From Thalassospira mesophila (GTDB lineage: Bacteria > Pseudomonadota > Alphaproteobacteria > Rhodospirillales > Thalassospiraceae), in contig NZ_JFKA01000002.1 of NCBI RefSeq assembly GCF_002115755.1, positions 1 through 64,000 on the forward strand: a stretch of 64,000 nt of DNA. The letters are read 5' to 3'. Below, piece by piece: positions 56,298-64,000 of the stretch. Numbering within the stretch: position 1 is the first letter of the stretch; the number at the start of each line of letters is the position of its first letter. The position numbers and the translations under genes were made by a program. A model generated the notes under the pieces. It did no database searches, was not told the DNA's origin, and saw only the letters and a program-made list of their open reading frames with translations.

Positions 56298-57137
56298 TTA
56301 AAGAATGGCAACATCCAGCCCGATATCGACAGCAGGCGCACTTTGGGTGATGCGGCCAGCCGATACGTAATCCACACCGGTGGCGGCAATGTCGCCAATG
56401 GTATCAAGGCGTACACCGCCCGATGCCTCGGTTTTGCAACGGCCCGCCACAAGGGTCACGGCTTCGCGCAGCATATCGGGGGCCATATTATCAAGCAGGA
56501 CAATATCGGCACCGGCATCAACCGCCTCGCGCACCTGATCAAGGGTATCGCATTCGACCTCGATCTTGGGCAGGTTGGCGGCCTTGGCCATTTCCACGCA
56601 TTTGGTAATCGATCCGACAACGCCAATATGGTTGTCCTTGATCATGACACCATCATACAGGCCCATGCGGTGGTTTTGTGCGCCGCCCATGCGGGTGGCG
56701 TATTTTTCCATCTTGCGCCAGCCCGGCAGGGTTTTGCGGGTATCAAGCAGCTTAGCCGATGTTTTGCCCATGGCTTGCACATAGGCGCAAGTGGTGGTGG
56801 CAATACCCGAAAGATGCTGCAAGGTGTTAAGGGCGGTGCGTTCGGCGGTTAGAATGCCGCGCGCTGATCCTTCAATTACAGCCAGAACCGATTGCGGGTT
56901 TAACGTGTCGCCGTCATTGCATTTTTTGTCGATTTTGGCATCGGGCACCAGCTTGCGAAAACATTCCAGCGCAATATCCAGCCCGGCGACCACAATGCTT
57001 TCGCGGGTTTCCAGGGCAACGCGCAGGCGGGCATCTTTTGGGATGACATTGTCTGATGTGATATCGCCGGGGCCGATATCTTCGATAAAGGCAAGGTCGA
57101 TAAAGTCGGAAATTTCGCTTTGGGTCAATTCGGTCAT
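56298..57137 (-). CDS. nadC: Nicotinate-nucleotide pyrophosphorylase (quinolinate phosphoribosyltransferase)
   Basis: Makes nicotinate mononucleotide from quinolinate and PRPP in NAD synthesis. The 279-residue product has FIEDIGPGDITSD, the active-site segments GILTAERTALNTLQHLSGIAT and DTRKTLPGWRKMEKYA, then GGAQNHRMGLYDGVMIKDNH, and the C-terminal EASGGV. The start ATG 57137 (MTELTQSEI) follows homology; the longest start at 57203 would lie in the nadA terminator. No strong Shine-Dalgarno is visible. nadA lies upstream but a terminator separates them. Confidence 0.95.
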   Translation of the reverse strand: MTELTQSEISDFIDLAFIEDIGPGDITSDNVIPKDARLRVALETRESIVVAGLDIALECFRKLVPDAKIDKKCNDGDTLNPQSVLAVIEGSARGILTAERTALNTLQHLSGIATTTCAYVQAMGKTSAKLLDTRKTLPGWRKMEKYATRMGGAQNHRMGLYDGVMIKDNHIGVVGSITKCVEMAKAANLPKIEVECDTLDQVREAVDAGADIVLLDNMAPDMLREAVTLVAGRCKTEASGGVRLDTIGDIAATGVDYVSAGRITQSAPAVDIGLDVAIL

Positions 57138-57205
57138 GGTGGAATGCGCCGGTTTGTTGAAACAGGGATGGGAGGCTGTAACGTGAAGGGACACGTATGG
57201 CACAG

Positions 57206-57240
57206 AAAAAACAGGCCCCGCAGCCTATGTGCAGGGCCTG
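57206..57240 (-). terminator. Rho-independent terminator of nadA
   Basis: Minus-strand stem built on CAGGCCC/GGGCCTG with additional inner pairs, followed by TTTTTT. It starts 11 nt after the nadA stop and lies between nadA and nadC. Confidence 0.85.
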
Positions 57241-57251
57241 AATGTTTCCGA

Positions 57252-58286
57252 TCAGGCGGCGTTTACGGCCGAGGCTTCTTTCTTCAGCGGAATGCCTTTT
57301 GACAATTCCAGCATCCGTTCCAGCGGTTTGACGGCGTTAAGCCGCAATTCTTCCGGCATCACGATCTGCGGGCCGTTATTGACCAGACACAGATAGAGCT
57401 TTTCCAGCGTATTAAGTTCCATGAACGGGCAATTGTTGCACGCACAGCTGCCATCGGCACCGGGCACGGGGATAAAGGTTTTGTGCGGGGCGGCCTTTTC
57501 CATCTGGTGGATGATGTGGGGTTCGGTCGCGATCAGAAATTTCTGATCCGGTCCGTCAATCACATATTCCAGAATGGCGCGGGTCGAGCCGATCTGGTCG
57601 GCATGGCGCAAAATGCCTTCGTGGCATTCCGGGTGGGCTGCGACCTTGGCATCGGGATGTTGGGTTTTCAAACGGATTAATTCGCGTTCGGAAAACTGTT
57701 CATGCACAATGCACGATCCCTGCCACAAAACCATATCCCGACCGGTTTTCTTGGCAAGATAGCTGCCGAGATGGCGATCAGGTGCCCATAAAATGGGCTG
57801 ATCCAGCGGAATTTGATCGATAATTTCAGCCGCATTTGACGATGTGACGATGATGTCAGACGCAGCCTTTACCTCGGCCGAGCAATTGATATACGTGATC
57901 GACACATGGTCCGGATGCTGTTCGCGAAACTTGCGAAAGGCTTCGGGCTGGCAAGAATCCTCAAGCGAGCAACCCGCTTTTGAATCGGGCAGCAGCACGG
58001 TTTTTTCCGGGCTGAGGATTTTGGCGACCTCGGCCATAAAACGCACACCGCAAAACACAATTACGTCGGCATCGGTTGCCGCGGCCTTGCGCGATAAATC
58101 CAGCGAATCGCCGACAAAATCGGCCAAATCCTGAATTTCACCATCCTGATAATAGTGCGCCAGAATGATGGCGTTTTTCTCTTTCTTAAGGCGCTGAATT
58201 TCTGCCTCAAGATCAAGCGTCGGATCGATCTGGGTTTCAGACATTGCACCGGCACGCGCCTCGGCAATGGTGGTAATCTGGTTCAT
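57252..58286 (-). CDS. nadA: Quinolinate synthase (4Fe-4S)
   Basis: Condenses iminoaspartate and dihydroxyacetone phosphate to quinolinate. The 344-residue product has [20 protein letters not shown] and [14 protein letters not shown]. The cluster-ligand cysteines are expected in [12 protein letters not shown] (C106), [11 protein letters not shown] and [11 protein letters not shown]. The enzyme needs L-aspartate oxidase (NadB) or an aspartate dehydrogenase for its substrate; neither gene is adjacent. The start at 58286 ([10 protein letters not shown]) has GAGATGAG upstream. Confidence 0.96.
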   Translation of the reverse strand: MNQITTIAEARAGAMSETQIDPTLDLEAEIQRLKKEKNAIILAHYYQDGEIQDLADFVGDSLDLSRKAAATDADVIVFCGVRFMAEVAKILSPEKTVLLPDSKAGCSLEDSCQPEAFRKFREQHPDHVSITYINCSAEVKAASDIIVTSSNAAEIIDQIPLDQPILWAPDRHLGSYLAKKTGRDMVLWQGSCIVHEQFSERELIRLKTQHPDAKVAAHPECHEGILRHADQIGSTRAILEYVIDGPDQKFLIATEPHIIHQMEKAAPHKTFIPVPGADGSCACNNCPFMELNTLEKLYLCLVNNGPQIVMPEELRLNAVKPLERMLELSKGIPLKKEASAVNAA

Positions 58287-58409
58287 GGCGTTGTCTCATC
58301 TCGCCTAGTTGCAACCCGGAAATAGTCAGCGGGACCCGATGTTGCAAGTTAATGACTGTATGAAACCTCAATATCGCTATTGGCCCGGGATGGCAAGGGA
58401 ATGGGGCAT

Positions 58410-59201
58410 TTAGTCCAAAGAGGCGTCAGAGATGAAGCCCGGTATATTTTTGGGATCTGATCTGATGCCGCTTCTGACCGAGGCTGCGTTCAGTCTTGCT
58501 TCGAAGTAAGTGCTAAATATTTCAAAATCCGGATATTCTTCGTGCGCCTGCCAATGACATCCCATACGTCCTACGAGGCCCGCAATCCAGTCCGCGGCCT
58601 GTACGGTTTGGTACAGGTGGCTTTCTACTTGAAAAGGCGGTTCAACAAGGCATCTGCGTGGTTCGTTAGCATTGAACATTGCTCGGGCGGCTTCCGTTAC
58701 AAATTGAAGCCGTTGTTCATGCTCGTCCATGATGAGGGTGAATAACGCACTGTCCTGACAATCTTCTTCGCAAAAGCTGTTGAGACGTTTGATGGCTTCA
58801 CGAAGCACAGCAAGGTAAAGGCTTTTAGGATTATGTTCTTCTATCGGAGAGGTTTTTCGAAGTCCGACATAAAACAAGTGGCCTCCCAGCCGGTCAATTT
58901 TATTGAATAGCCGGTTGGTGAAATTTCTCAGTTCCCGGTATTTTTCGACATTATGTACCGTGTAAAGAGCCGATCCTTTCTTTTCCCAAGTCGCAGGATG
59001 TGCATGAGAGCGTTTAATTTCAAAATCAAGTAATCGGCATTTTTGTTGGTAGAACCAGGTACTGAAGCCGCGTATTTCGTGGGTCGGAATAATAAACCCG
59101 GCTAACCCGAAAACAGGGCTTTCTTTGTATTTTGGATGCTTCCTAGAAAGATAAGGGCCGATGTGACCAAACTCGTCAAGATAGACATTGAAAAGCGTCA
59201 T
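58410..59201 (-). CDS. DUF3800 domain protein
   Basis: A 263-residue protein of the DUF3800 family. The early motif VYLDEFGHIGPY, the central IMDEHEQRLQF and the late QAADWIAGLVGR supply the conserved acidic residues of an RNase H-like fold, suggesting nuclease activity; no function is established. The chosen ATG 59201 places the YLDE motif near the N-terminus as in relatives; the frame is open to 59372. Its lower GC and different codon use stand out against the flanking nadA and GS genes, so recent acquisition is likely. It stands alone, with no partner defence gene. Confidence 0.8.
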   Translation of the reverse strand: MTLFNVYLDEFGHIGPYLSRKHPKYKESPVFGLAGFIIPTHEIRGFSTWFYQQKCRLLDFEIKRSHAHPATWEKKGSALYTVHNVEKYRELRNFTNRLFNKIDRLGGHLFYVGLRKTSPIEEHNPKSLYLAVLREAIKRLNSFCEEDCQDSALFTLIMDEHEQRLQFVTEAARAMFNANEPRRCLVEPPFQVESHLYQTVQAADWIAGLVGRMGCHWQAHEEYPDFEIFSTYFEARLNAASVRSGIRSDPKNIPGFISDASLD

Positions 59202-59409
59202 AATCTGCCCGGTCCCCCAGATACACGAAAACCCATGCACATGGCATGGGTCTCGGAAAGAGAGCATATATGTTTCCATAAATGCGTCTCGATGTTTTTT
59301 GTAAGTAGTATTGACCCGATTGTCAATAATTTTGCCATTGGTTCGGGCTGTGATCAAGATAGCCCGGTGCATGACTGGAGTTAAAAAGGGGGTATTGGTT
59401 TGGTCAATT

Positions 59410-60798
59410 TCAAACCGTAAACCCGTACAGATCCCATTCAGCCTGGGTCACTTCAAGCGCCATGCGTTCGTATTCGGCCCGTTTAATCGCCCCAAAGGCG
59501 GTATGCAGGCAATCGCCCAGCGCATGGCGGGCGAAGGTGGATTGATCGAACCGGTCAATCGCTTCAAGCCAGCTGCGCGGCAGGTCGGTCGGGTTTTTGA
59601 GGGCATTCATTTCATCGATGCAGGGTGCGCCCGGATCGGCCCTGGTTTCAATGCCGTCAAGGGCGGCGGCAAGGGTAACGGTGGCGACCAGATAGGGGTT
59701 GGCATCGACCCCGGCCACACGATGTTCAAAATGGCGGGTTTTGCCAGGATGGCCGGGGACCCGAATGGCGACATTGCGGTTTTCAACGCCCCAGTCATGG
59801 GATGCGGGCGAATAAACGCTGGAGGCAAAGCGCCGCCAGCTGTTCATAAACGGGGCGAGAACCAGCATTGTTTCGCCCACCGTTTGGCGCAGCCCGCCAA
59901 TGGCGTTGAGCATCAGGGGGCTTAACGAACCGTCCTTCTGGTCGGCAAACAGGTTGTTGCCGTTTTCATCGGCCAGCGACAGGTGCAAGTGCATGCCAGA
60001 CCCGGCTTCATTGCCAAAGGGTTTGGGCATAAAGCAGGCCTCGATCCCGAAACGCCGGGCACAGGTGCGGATCAGGCGTTTGGCAATGATCACGTCATCG
60101 GCGGCATGAAGCAGATCGCGATAGCGAATGGTCAGTTCGTATTGGCCCGGTGCATATTCGGAAATCAACGTTTCCAGTGTCAGTCCCAAATGGCTTGCCC
60201 CCTCGTAAATCGCATCAAACAGGGGCGACATTTCGTCGAGTTCATCAACCGACATGGTGTTGCGCTGGCCGCTGCGCCGTTTGGTCAGAACATAGGGGGC
60301 GGGTTGATAGCGCCCGTCGGGCAATCGTTGCGGGTCGATCAGGTAAAATTCCAGTTCAAACGCGCCCATCGGGGTAAAGCCAGCGGCCTTGGCCCGGTTG
60401 ATTTGACGGACCAGCGCCGGGCGTGGTTCGCCTTCCACCGGGGTGTTGTTGTCATGATACATGGTAATCAGCATTTGCCCGCGATGGGCATGGGGCAAAT
60501 AACCCAGCGTGCCGGGGATCGGCCAGCAGCGTTTGTCGCCGCCACCTTCGGTTAAAACAAGGCCGGAGGCATCAACATCAATGCCCGCCACATCCTGCCC
60601 GAACAGCGACATGGGCAGGGCGCGGCCACTGGTGAAAAGCCCTTCAAGTTCGTGGCGGCGAATGGTTTTGCCGCGACCAATGCCGTGGCAGTCGGTCAGA
60701 AACACATCAATGGCCTGCACATCGGGATATTTTTCCAGAAATGCCAAGGCTTCGGCAAGGTTGGCACCGGTTGGAGCAATTTCTGTGTTTCTGTTCAT
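59410..60798 (-). CDS. Glutamine synthetase family protein (gamma-glutamylpolyamine synthetase, PuuA-like)
   Basis: A 462-residue type I/PuuA-like ligase. It has the N-terminal VFLTDCHGIGRGKTIRR region, the ATP/metal segment KPFGNEAGSGMHLHLSLADE, VENRNVAIRVPG and the C-terminal ALDGIETRADPG. PuuA-type enzymes join glutamate to putrescine or other amines. ATG 60798 is chosen (AGGG 9 nt upstream); the frame is open to 60906 inside the methyltransferase gene. It is the last gene of an operon with a GST, FosA-like and methyltransferase genes, four bases after the methyltransferase stop. The substrate is inferred from family only. Confidence 0.88.
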   Translation of the reverse strand: MNRNTEIAPTGANLAEALAFLEKYPDVQAIDVFLTDCHGIGRGKTIRRHELEGLFTSGRALPMSLFGQDVAGIDVDASGLVLTEGGGDKRCWPIPGTLGYLPHAHRGQMLITMYHDNNTPVEGEPRPALVRQINRAKAAGFTPMGAFELEFYLIDPQRLPDGRYQPAPYVLTKRRSGQRNTMSVDELDEMSPLFDAIYEGASHLGLTLETLISEYAPGQYELTIRYRDLLHAADDVIIAKRLIRTCARRFGIEACFMPKPFGNEAGSGMHLHLSLADENGNNLFADQKDGSLSPLMLNAIGGLRQTVGETMLVLAPFMNSWRRFASSVYSPASHDWGVENRNVAIRVPGHPGKTRHFEHRVAGVDANPYLVATVTLAAALDGIETRADPGAPCIDEMNALKNPTDLPRSWLEAIDRFDQSTFARHALGDCLHTAFGAIKRAEYERMALEVTQAEWDLYGFTV

Positions 60799-60802
60799 CT
60801 TT

Positions 60803-61294
60803 TTAACCCTGAAAACGGCGGAAGAAATAACGGTCCTGCGGCACACCTTCGGGCAGCGGTTCGGCAATGGTGCCCGGCACATCAATTTTTTGATCCGAGG
60901 CCACAATGGCGCCCTTGATCAGGGCCAGGGGCAAGGTGTTGCCGATAAAGGAGGCGATTTTGGCATTCAGGGCCTCGTCACCGGTGCCAACATCGGAATG
61001 AACCAGCGCAACTTTGCCTTTGAACTGTTCGCAGGCCTTGGGCAGGGTTTCAAAAATGTCGCCTAAAAACAAATGGTCGTCGGCGGGGATGCATTTGGGG
61101 TGGGCGTTGATCTGGCGGTCAAACACGTAAATTTCGCGGTCGGGCATAATTTCGCGCAGATGGTCGAACGTGCGGCCATTGCCAAGACCAATTTCCAGAA
61201 CGATGCCTTCCAGGCCATCAATCATGACTGCGGATGCATTGAGGCAATCGCGCTGGGCTTGCAGACGGCGGATAACACTGTTGAGACGGGACAT
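60803..61294 (-). CDS. Class I SAM-dependent methyltransferase
   Basis: A 163-residue small methyltransferase with SAM motif IVLEIGLGNGRTFDHLRE and the acidic loop YVFDRQINAH. The VHSDVGTGDEALNAKI segment is typical of a family often annotated only as class I methyltransferase; the acceptor is unknown. GGAGAATTAAACG precedes the ATG. It is three bases from the end of the FosA-like gene and four from the GS-like gene, so all belong to one transcript. Confidence 0.82.
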   Translation of the reverse strand: MSRLNSVIRRLQAQRDCLNASAVMIDGLEGIVLEIGLGNGRTFDHLREIMPDREIYVFDRQINAHPKCIPADDHLFLGDIFETLPKACEQFKGKVALVHSDVGTGDEALNAKIASFIGNTLPLALIKGAIVASDQKIDVPGTIAEPLPEGVPQDRYFFRRFQG

Positions 61295-61297
61295 CGT

Positions 61298-61783
61298 TTA
61301 ATTCTCCGATCGGGGCGTTTCGGGGCGGGTGGGTTTGACATCTGCATCGGTATCTACATCGGCATTGTCATCGGCTGCCGGGTAAAACACCATGCCAGGT
61401 GGCGGGTTTTGGCGGTAATGGCCCAGGCGGCTGCGCCAATCGCCCTCATGAAGTTCCAGACGGTGGCCGTCGGTATCCATGAAATAAAACGACGCGCCTT
61501 CGCTGTTGTTTGTTTTCCATTCAATCACGCCTGCCGTGCGCAGTTTTTTACACATGGCGGCGAATGTGCCGCCATCAACGCCCCACGCGATATGGGTGTA
61601 ATTGGCCGCAGGCGGCGGTGCATCACGATCAAGGCTAAGACATAACCAGATATCACCCAGCACCAGATAAGCACCATCTTTCCAACGTGCCAGGGGTTTG
61701 GCCCCCAGCACATCGGTATAAAAGGCAAAGCTTGCGGTGACATCACGGGTGGCAAGGGTGATGTGGTTTAAGCCGTTGATCAC
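61298..61783 (-). CDS. fosA: FosA-type fosfomycin glutathione transferase (VOC superfamily)
   Basis: A 161-residue metalloenzyme expected to open the fosfomycin epoxide with glutathione. Numbered from the GTG start, every active-site residue of Pseudomonas FosA falls at the same position: Mn ligands H7, H64, E110; T9, K90, R119; and the potassium-loop S94, E95, G96, S98, Y100 (NNSEGASFYF). Other FosA blocks are present: FYTDVLG, ARWKDGAYL and LGDIWLCLS. About 25 extra acidic residues extend the C-terminus. A GST gene lies 12 nt upstream. Activity is inferred; other VOC thiol transferases are possible. Confidence 0.85.
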   Translation of the reverse strand: MINGLNHITLATRDVTASFAFYTDVLGAKPLARWKDGAYLVLGDIWLCLSLDRDAPPPAANYTHIAWGVDGGTFAAMCKKLRTAGVIEWKTNNSEGASFYFMDTDGHRLELHEGDWRSRLGHYRQNPPPGMVFYPAADDNADVDTDADVKPTRPETPRSEN

Positions 61784-61795
61784 GGTGCAGGGTGC

Positions 61796-62401
61796 TCAGG
61801 CGTCGGGGGCGGTGGCATCAAAGGCGGGGACCAGATTGCGAAAAGCATCCAGCCAGGTGACAAGGGCCGGGTATTTGGCCCGCCATGCGCCATCAAAACG
61901 GAAGTCAAGATACCCCAGCGCACAGGCAACGGCAAAATGGCCAATCGTCAAATCGCCGGTCAGGCTGGGCGGGGTGGCGGCAAGGTCATCAAGGGCGCGA
62001 CGAACCTTTTCAGCCTGATAATCGACCCAATCCTGATGGCGTTTGTCTTCCGGGCGCATGCGTTTTTCGTACACTTGCAGGATCGAGGCATCGACAATGC
62101 CATCGCCCAGCGCCTGAAGGGTCAGGGCTTCCCAGCGGGCATCACTTTCGGTCGGGTGCAGGGTGCGGCCATCGGCTTTGGAATCGAGAAATTCGCAAAT
62201 GACGCGCGAATCGTAATATTTACGACCGTCATCCAGGATCAGGACCGGAATTTTACCCAGCGGGTTTTGCTGGCGCAAGGTGTCGTCGGGGTTGTTGGTG
62301 TCGGCGGTTTCAATGGTCAGGGCGTTATACACGCCCAGATATTTCGCCACCATTTTGACCTTGCGACCAAAGGGCGAGGGGACAGAACTACGAACAATCA
62401 T
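61796..62401 (-). CDS. Glutathione S-transferase family protein
   Basis: A 201-residue GST: N-terminal thioredoxin-like domain with SSVPSPFGRKVKMVAKYLG, NPLGKIPVLILDDG (the cis-Pro glutathione site) and YDSRVICEFLDS, then an all-helical C-terminal domain ending GHFAVACALGYLDFRF. The catalytic Ser is expected in VPSPFGRK. It is the first gene of the operon that continues with the FosA-like protein, a methyltransferase and the GS-like enzyme, and so likely contributes to glutathione-dependent detoxification; its own substrate is unknown. Confidence 0.87.
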   Translation of the reverse strand: MIVRSSVPSPFGRKVKMVAKYLGVYNALTIETADTNNPDDTLRQQNPLGKIPVLILDDGRKYYDSRVICEFLDSKADGRTLHPTESDARWEALTLQALGDGIVDASILQVYEKRMRPEDKRHQDWVDYQAEKVRRALDDLAATPPSLTGDLTIGHFAVACALGYLDFRFDGAWRAKYPALVTWLDAFRNLVPAFDATAPDA

Positions 62402-62509
62402 CAGATGGCCTTTCTGTGCCAGAACAATTTATTGGCGCAGTGTAAGGGTAAAAGGCGGTGCGATGAAAACCAAATTTTTAGCGATGTTTGATGCTGTCGC
62501 TCTCGGGGG

Positions 62510-62803
62510 TTAGCCCTGAAAACCCGAACTGGTTTCGGCTTCCTCGGGGTCGTTGCGTGACAGGGCGGCAAGGTGCAGTTCGCGCAACATGCGAACGGTA
62601 GGGCGCAGGGCAAAAAAGATACTGCCGATTAAAAACAGCCAGGTGCCAGCTTCCATTAGCGATTTGTAAAAAAACAGGATGCTGCCGATGATAAAGGCAA
62701 CGGCCGCCAAAAGGTCGACGGCGGAATAAATCAGTTCATAAAGGCTGTAAATTTCGCGATGGCGGTGGGTCTGGTCAAAACGGCGGGTCCGAAACAGTTT
62801 CAC
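62510..62803 (-). CDS. YrhK family small membrane protein
   Basis: A 97-residue protein with two membrane helices. It matches the YrhK domain: YSLYELIYSAVDLLAAVAFI, IGSILFFYKSLMEAGTWLFL, IGSIFFALRPTVRMLRELHLA. The GTG at 62803 is chosen because AGGAG lies about 7 nt upstream; a longer frame starts with a TTG at 62842. Function unknown. Confidence 0.82.
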   Translation of the reverse strand: MKLFRTRRFDQTHRHREIYSLYELIYSAVDLLAAVAFIIGSILFFYKSLMEAGTWLFLIGSIFFALRPTVRMLRELHLAALSRNDPEEAETSSGFQG

Positions 62804-62947
62804 GGGGAGGCTCCTGTAGAGGGAATGCGCTTTGCATTGCAACGCGGTTACCCCGTGAATGTTTCGTCAAACTGTTGATTTTATGGCATTTGCAAAATTA
62901 AGGTATGAAATTGCCGGTAATATTGAACAATATTGCCGCCTGCCTGG

Positions 62948-63913
62948 TTATCGCGCGCGCGGATGAGCACCGCGATAAACCGCCATTAACCGTTCGCTAT
63001 CGACCGAGGTATAGCGCTGGGTTGTGGACAGCGACACATGGCCGAGCAAATCCTGAATGGTGCGCAAATCGCCGCCGCCGGCCAAAAGGTGGGTGGCAAA
63101 GCTGTGGCGCATGGCGTGCGGGGTGGCGGTTTCGGGCAGGTTGAGCAAGGCGCGAATGCGGCGCATTTCGCGCTGGGCCACCTGCGCAATCAGGCGTTTG
63201 CCGCGTGCCCCTAAAAATAACGGTTCAGCGCCGGTGGGGTTATAGGGGCAGGTGGCCAGATAATCATTGATTGCCTCGATCACCACGGGCAGGACGGGCA
63301 CGAGGCGTTGCTTGTTGCCCTTGCCGGTAATAATCAGCGAGGTGCTTTGCGGGCGTTGTTCGGCATTCAGGTTCAGCGCCTCGGCAATCCGCAAGCCACA
63401 GCCATAGAGCAGGGTAAACAGCGCCAGGTTGCGTTTGGCAAGCCAGGGGTCATCCTGAAAGGCACCGGCATTGTCGATTACGGCCATGGCGTCTTCGGGC
63501 GACAGCGGTTTGGGCACCGATTGCGGCAGGCGCGGATTGCGGATGGTGGTAATGGCGGCATTTTGCCCGCGCCCGGTGCGATCAAGAAAACGGTAAAAAT
63601 TGCGCAGGGTCGACAATGCCCGTGCGGTGGATGATTTGGCCATGTTCAGATCATTGCGATGGGCCAGCCAACTGCGAAAATCGCGCGGGCTTAACGACAA
63701 TAAGGTCGCCAAAGCGGGCGCACCGCCACAATGCTGGTCGGTAAATGCCAGAAAGGCATAAAGATCGACCAGATAGTTTTCGGTGGTGTGGGCAGATGCC
63801 CGCCGTTCGCTGCGCAACCATTGCAGCCAGTCATCAACTGCCTTGCGGGTGTCTGCGGGCAGGGAAAGGGCGGTTAATGCGCTTGAGGGGATTATGCCGG
63901 GTTTGTCAGCCAT
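62948..63913 (-). CDS. xerC: Tyrosine recombinase XerC
   Basis: A 321-residue site-specific recombinase that, with XerD, resolves chromosome dimers at dif. The N-terminal SAM-like domain (~25-115) contains the core-binding RALSTLRNFYRFL; the catalytic set is complete: R175 (CGLRIAEAL), K198 (TGKGNKQR), H266 and R269 (TPHAMRHSFATH), H292 (LLGHVSLS) and the nucleophile Y301 (TTQRYT). Its start overlaps the end of the upstream DUF484-like frame by 22 bases, the usual DUF484-xerC order in proteobacteria. No mobile element is nearby, so it is the housekeeping copy. Confidence 0.94.
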   Translation of the reverse strand: MADKPGIIPSSALTALSLPADTRKAVDDWLQWLRSERRASAHTTENYLVDLYAFLAFTDQHCGGAPALATLLSLSPRDFRSWLAHRNDLNMAKSSTARALSTLRNFYRFLDRTGRGQNAAITTIRNPRLPQSVPKPLSPEDAMAVIDNAGAFQDDPWLAKRNLALFTLLYGCGLRIAEALNLNAEQRPQSTSLIITGKGNKQRLVPVLPVVIEAINDYLATCPYNPTGAEPLFLGARGKRLIAQVAQREMRRIRALLNLPETATPHAMRHSFATHLLAGGGDLRTIQDLLGHVSLSTTQRYTSVDSERLMAVYRGAHPRAR

Positions 63914-64000
63914 CGACGCACACCAAATTCAATCACGGAAGACAGGAACATGATCAGATCATTGCCTTGTGCCGGGCTGAAATATCCGGGTTCGGCAACG
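63892..64000 (-). CDS. DUF484-like protein, 3' end only (cut by window edge)
   Basis: Reading leftwards from the right edge, an open frame ends with TAA at 63894-63892 and encodes GYFSPAQGNDLIMFLSSVI followed by EFGVRRWLTNPA at its C-terminus. This resembles the last residues of DUF484 proteins, which commonly precede xerC. It overlaps the xerC start by 22 bases. The rest of the gene is outside the window. Confidence 0.7.
   Translation of the reverse strand, partial: VAEPGYFSPAQGNDLIMFLSSVIEFGVRRWLTNPA

Noticed and set aside
62948..63913. Tyrosine recombinase as a sign of a mobile element
   Set aside because: The DUF484-xerC order and the full XerC catalytic pattern identify the housekeeping recombinase; no attachment sites or cargo are seen.

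Overview
The window reads as chromosomal DNA of a free-living, probably marine alphaproteobacterium. The main reasons are the mdh, sucCDAB, lpd gene order, a RpoE-ChrR (ECF11) pair next to a conserved lipid-modification cluster, TRAP/TAXI and polar amino-acid ABC transport, and moderate GC content. From memory of gene content a Rhodospirillales member such as Thalassospira fits best, but no 16S or marker phylogeny is available here. Coding density is high on both strands. I see no rRNA, tRNA, CRISPR array, insertion sequence or prophage.

Layout. 0-9 kb: a fumarylacetoacetate-hydrolase-family enzyme, a TRIC-type cation channel protein, methionine aminopeptidase (map), a four-gene polar amino-acid ABC operon and malate synthase G (glcB). 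9-21.9 kb: an MFS carrier, a TAXI/TRAP tricarboxylate-type importer, a small membrane protein, an HI0933-like flavoprotein, a diguanylate cyclase, a membrane TPR protein, a lyxose-isomerase-like cupin, a SIMPL protein and two 23S rRNA modification enzymes (RluE-like, RlmJ). 21.9-31 kb: an RpoE-ChrR singlet-oxygen-type stress regulon. The sigma/anti-sigma pair, a five-gene plus-strand operon (FAD oxidoreductase, DUF1365, CFA-family methylase, MFS, DUF3833 lipoprotein) and a three-gene minus-strand operon (DUF6134, SDR, NTF2-like) are each preceded by the same motif, TGATCC-N18-TA. This is the best internally supported regulatory circuit in the window.

31-48.7 kb: an RluA-family synthase, an AEC permease, methylglyoxal synthase, the TCA block (mdh, then sucC-sucD-sucA-sucB-lpd) with hairpins between genes, the ZapE ATPase, a ZntB-type transporter and a large MscS/MscK-type channel. 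48.7-55.5 kb: an apparent surface-adhesin or amyloid export locus. It holds a CsgG/HfaB lipoprotein, an HfaD-like repeat protein, a small Gly/Ser/Thr-rich secreted protein and an HfaA-like secreted protein. Around them are three LuxR-type regulators, two of which are tandem paralogues whose receiver domains have lost the phosphorylation residues. I consider this the most likely under-described system here.

55.5-64 kb: nadC and nadA (no nadB between them), a lone DUF3800 protein, and an operon of GST, a FosA-type fosfomycin glutathione transferase, a SAM methyltransferase and a PuuA-like glutamine synthetase. The window ends with a YrhK-family membrane protein, xerC, and the 3' end of a DUF484-like gene that runs off the right edge.

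Many start codons were moved from the longest reading frame to internal starts with a better Shine-Dalgarno sequence, a better signal peptide or, in one case, a promoter position. The reasons are given in each entry.
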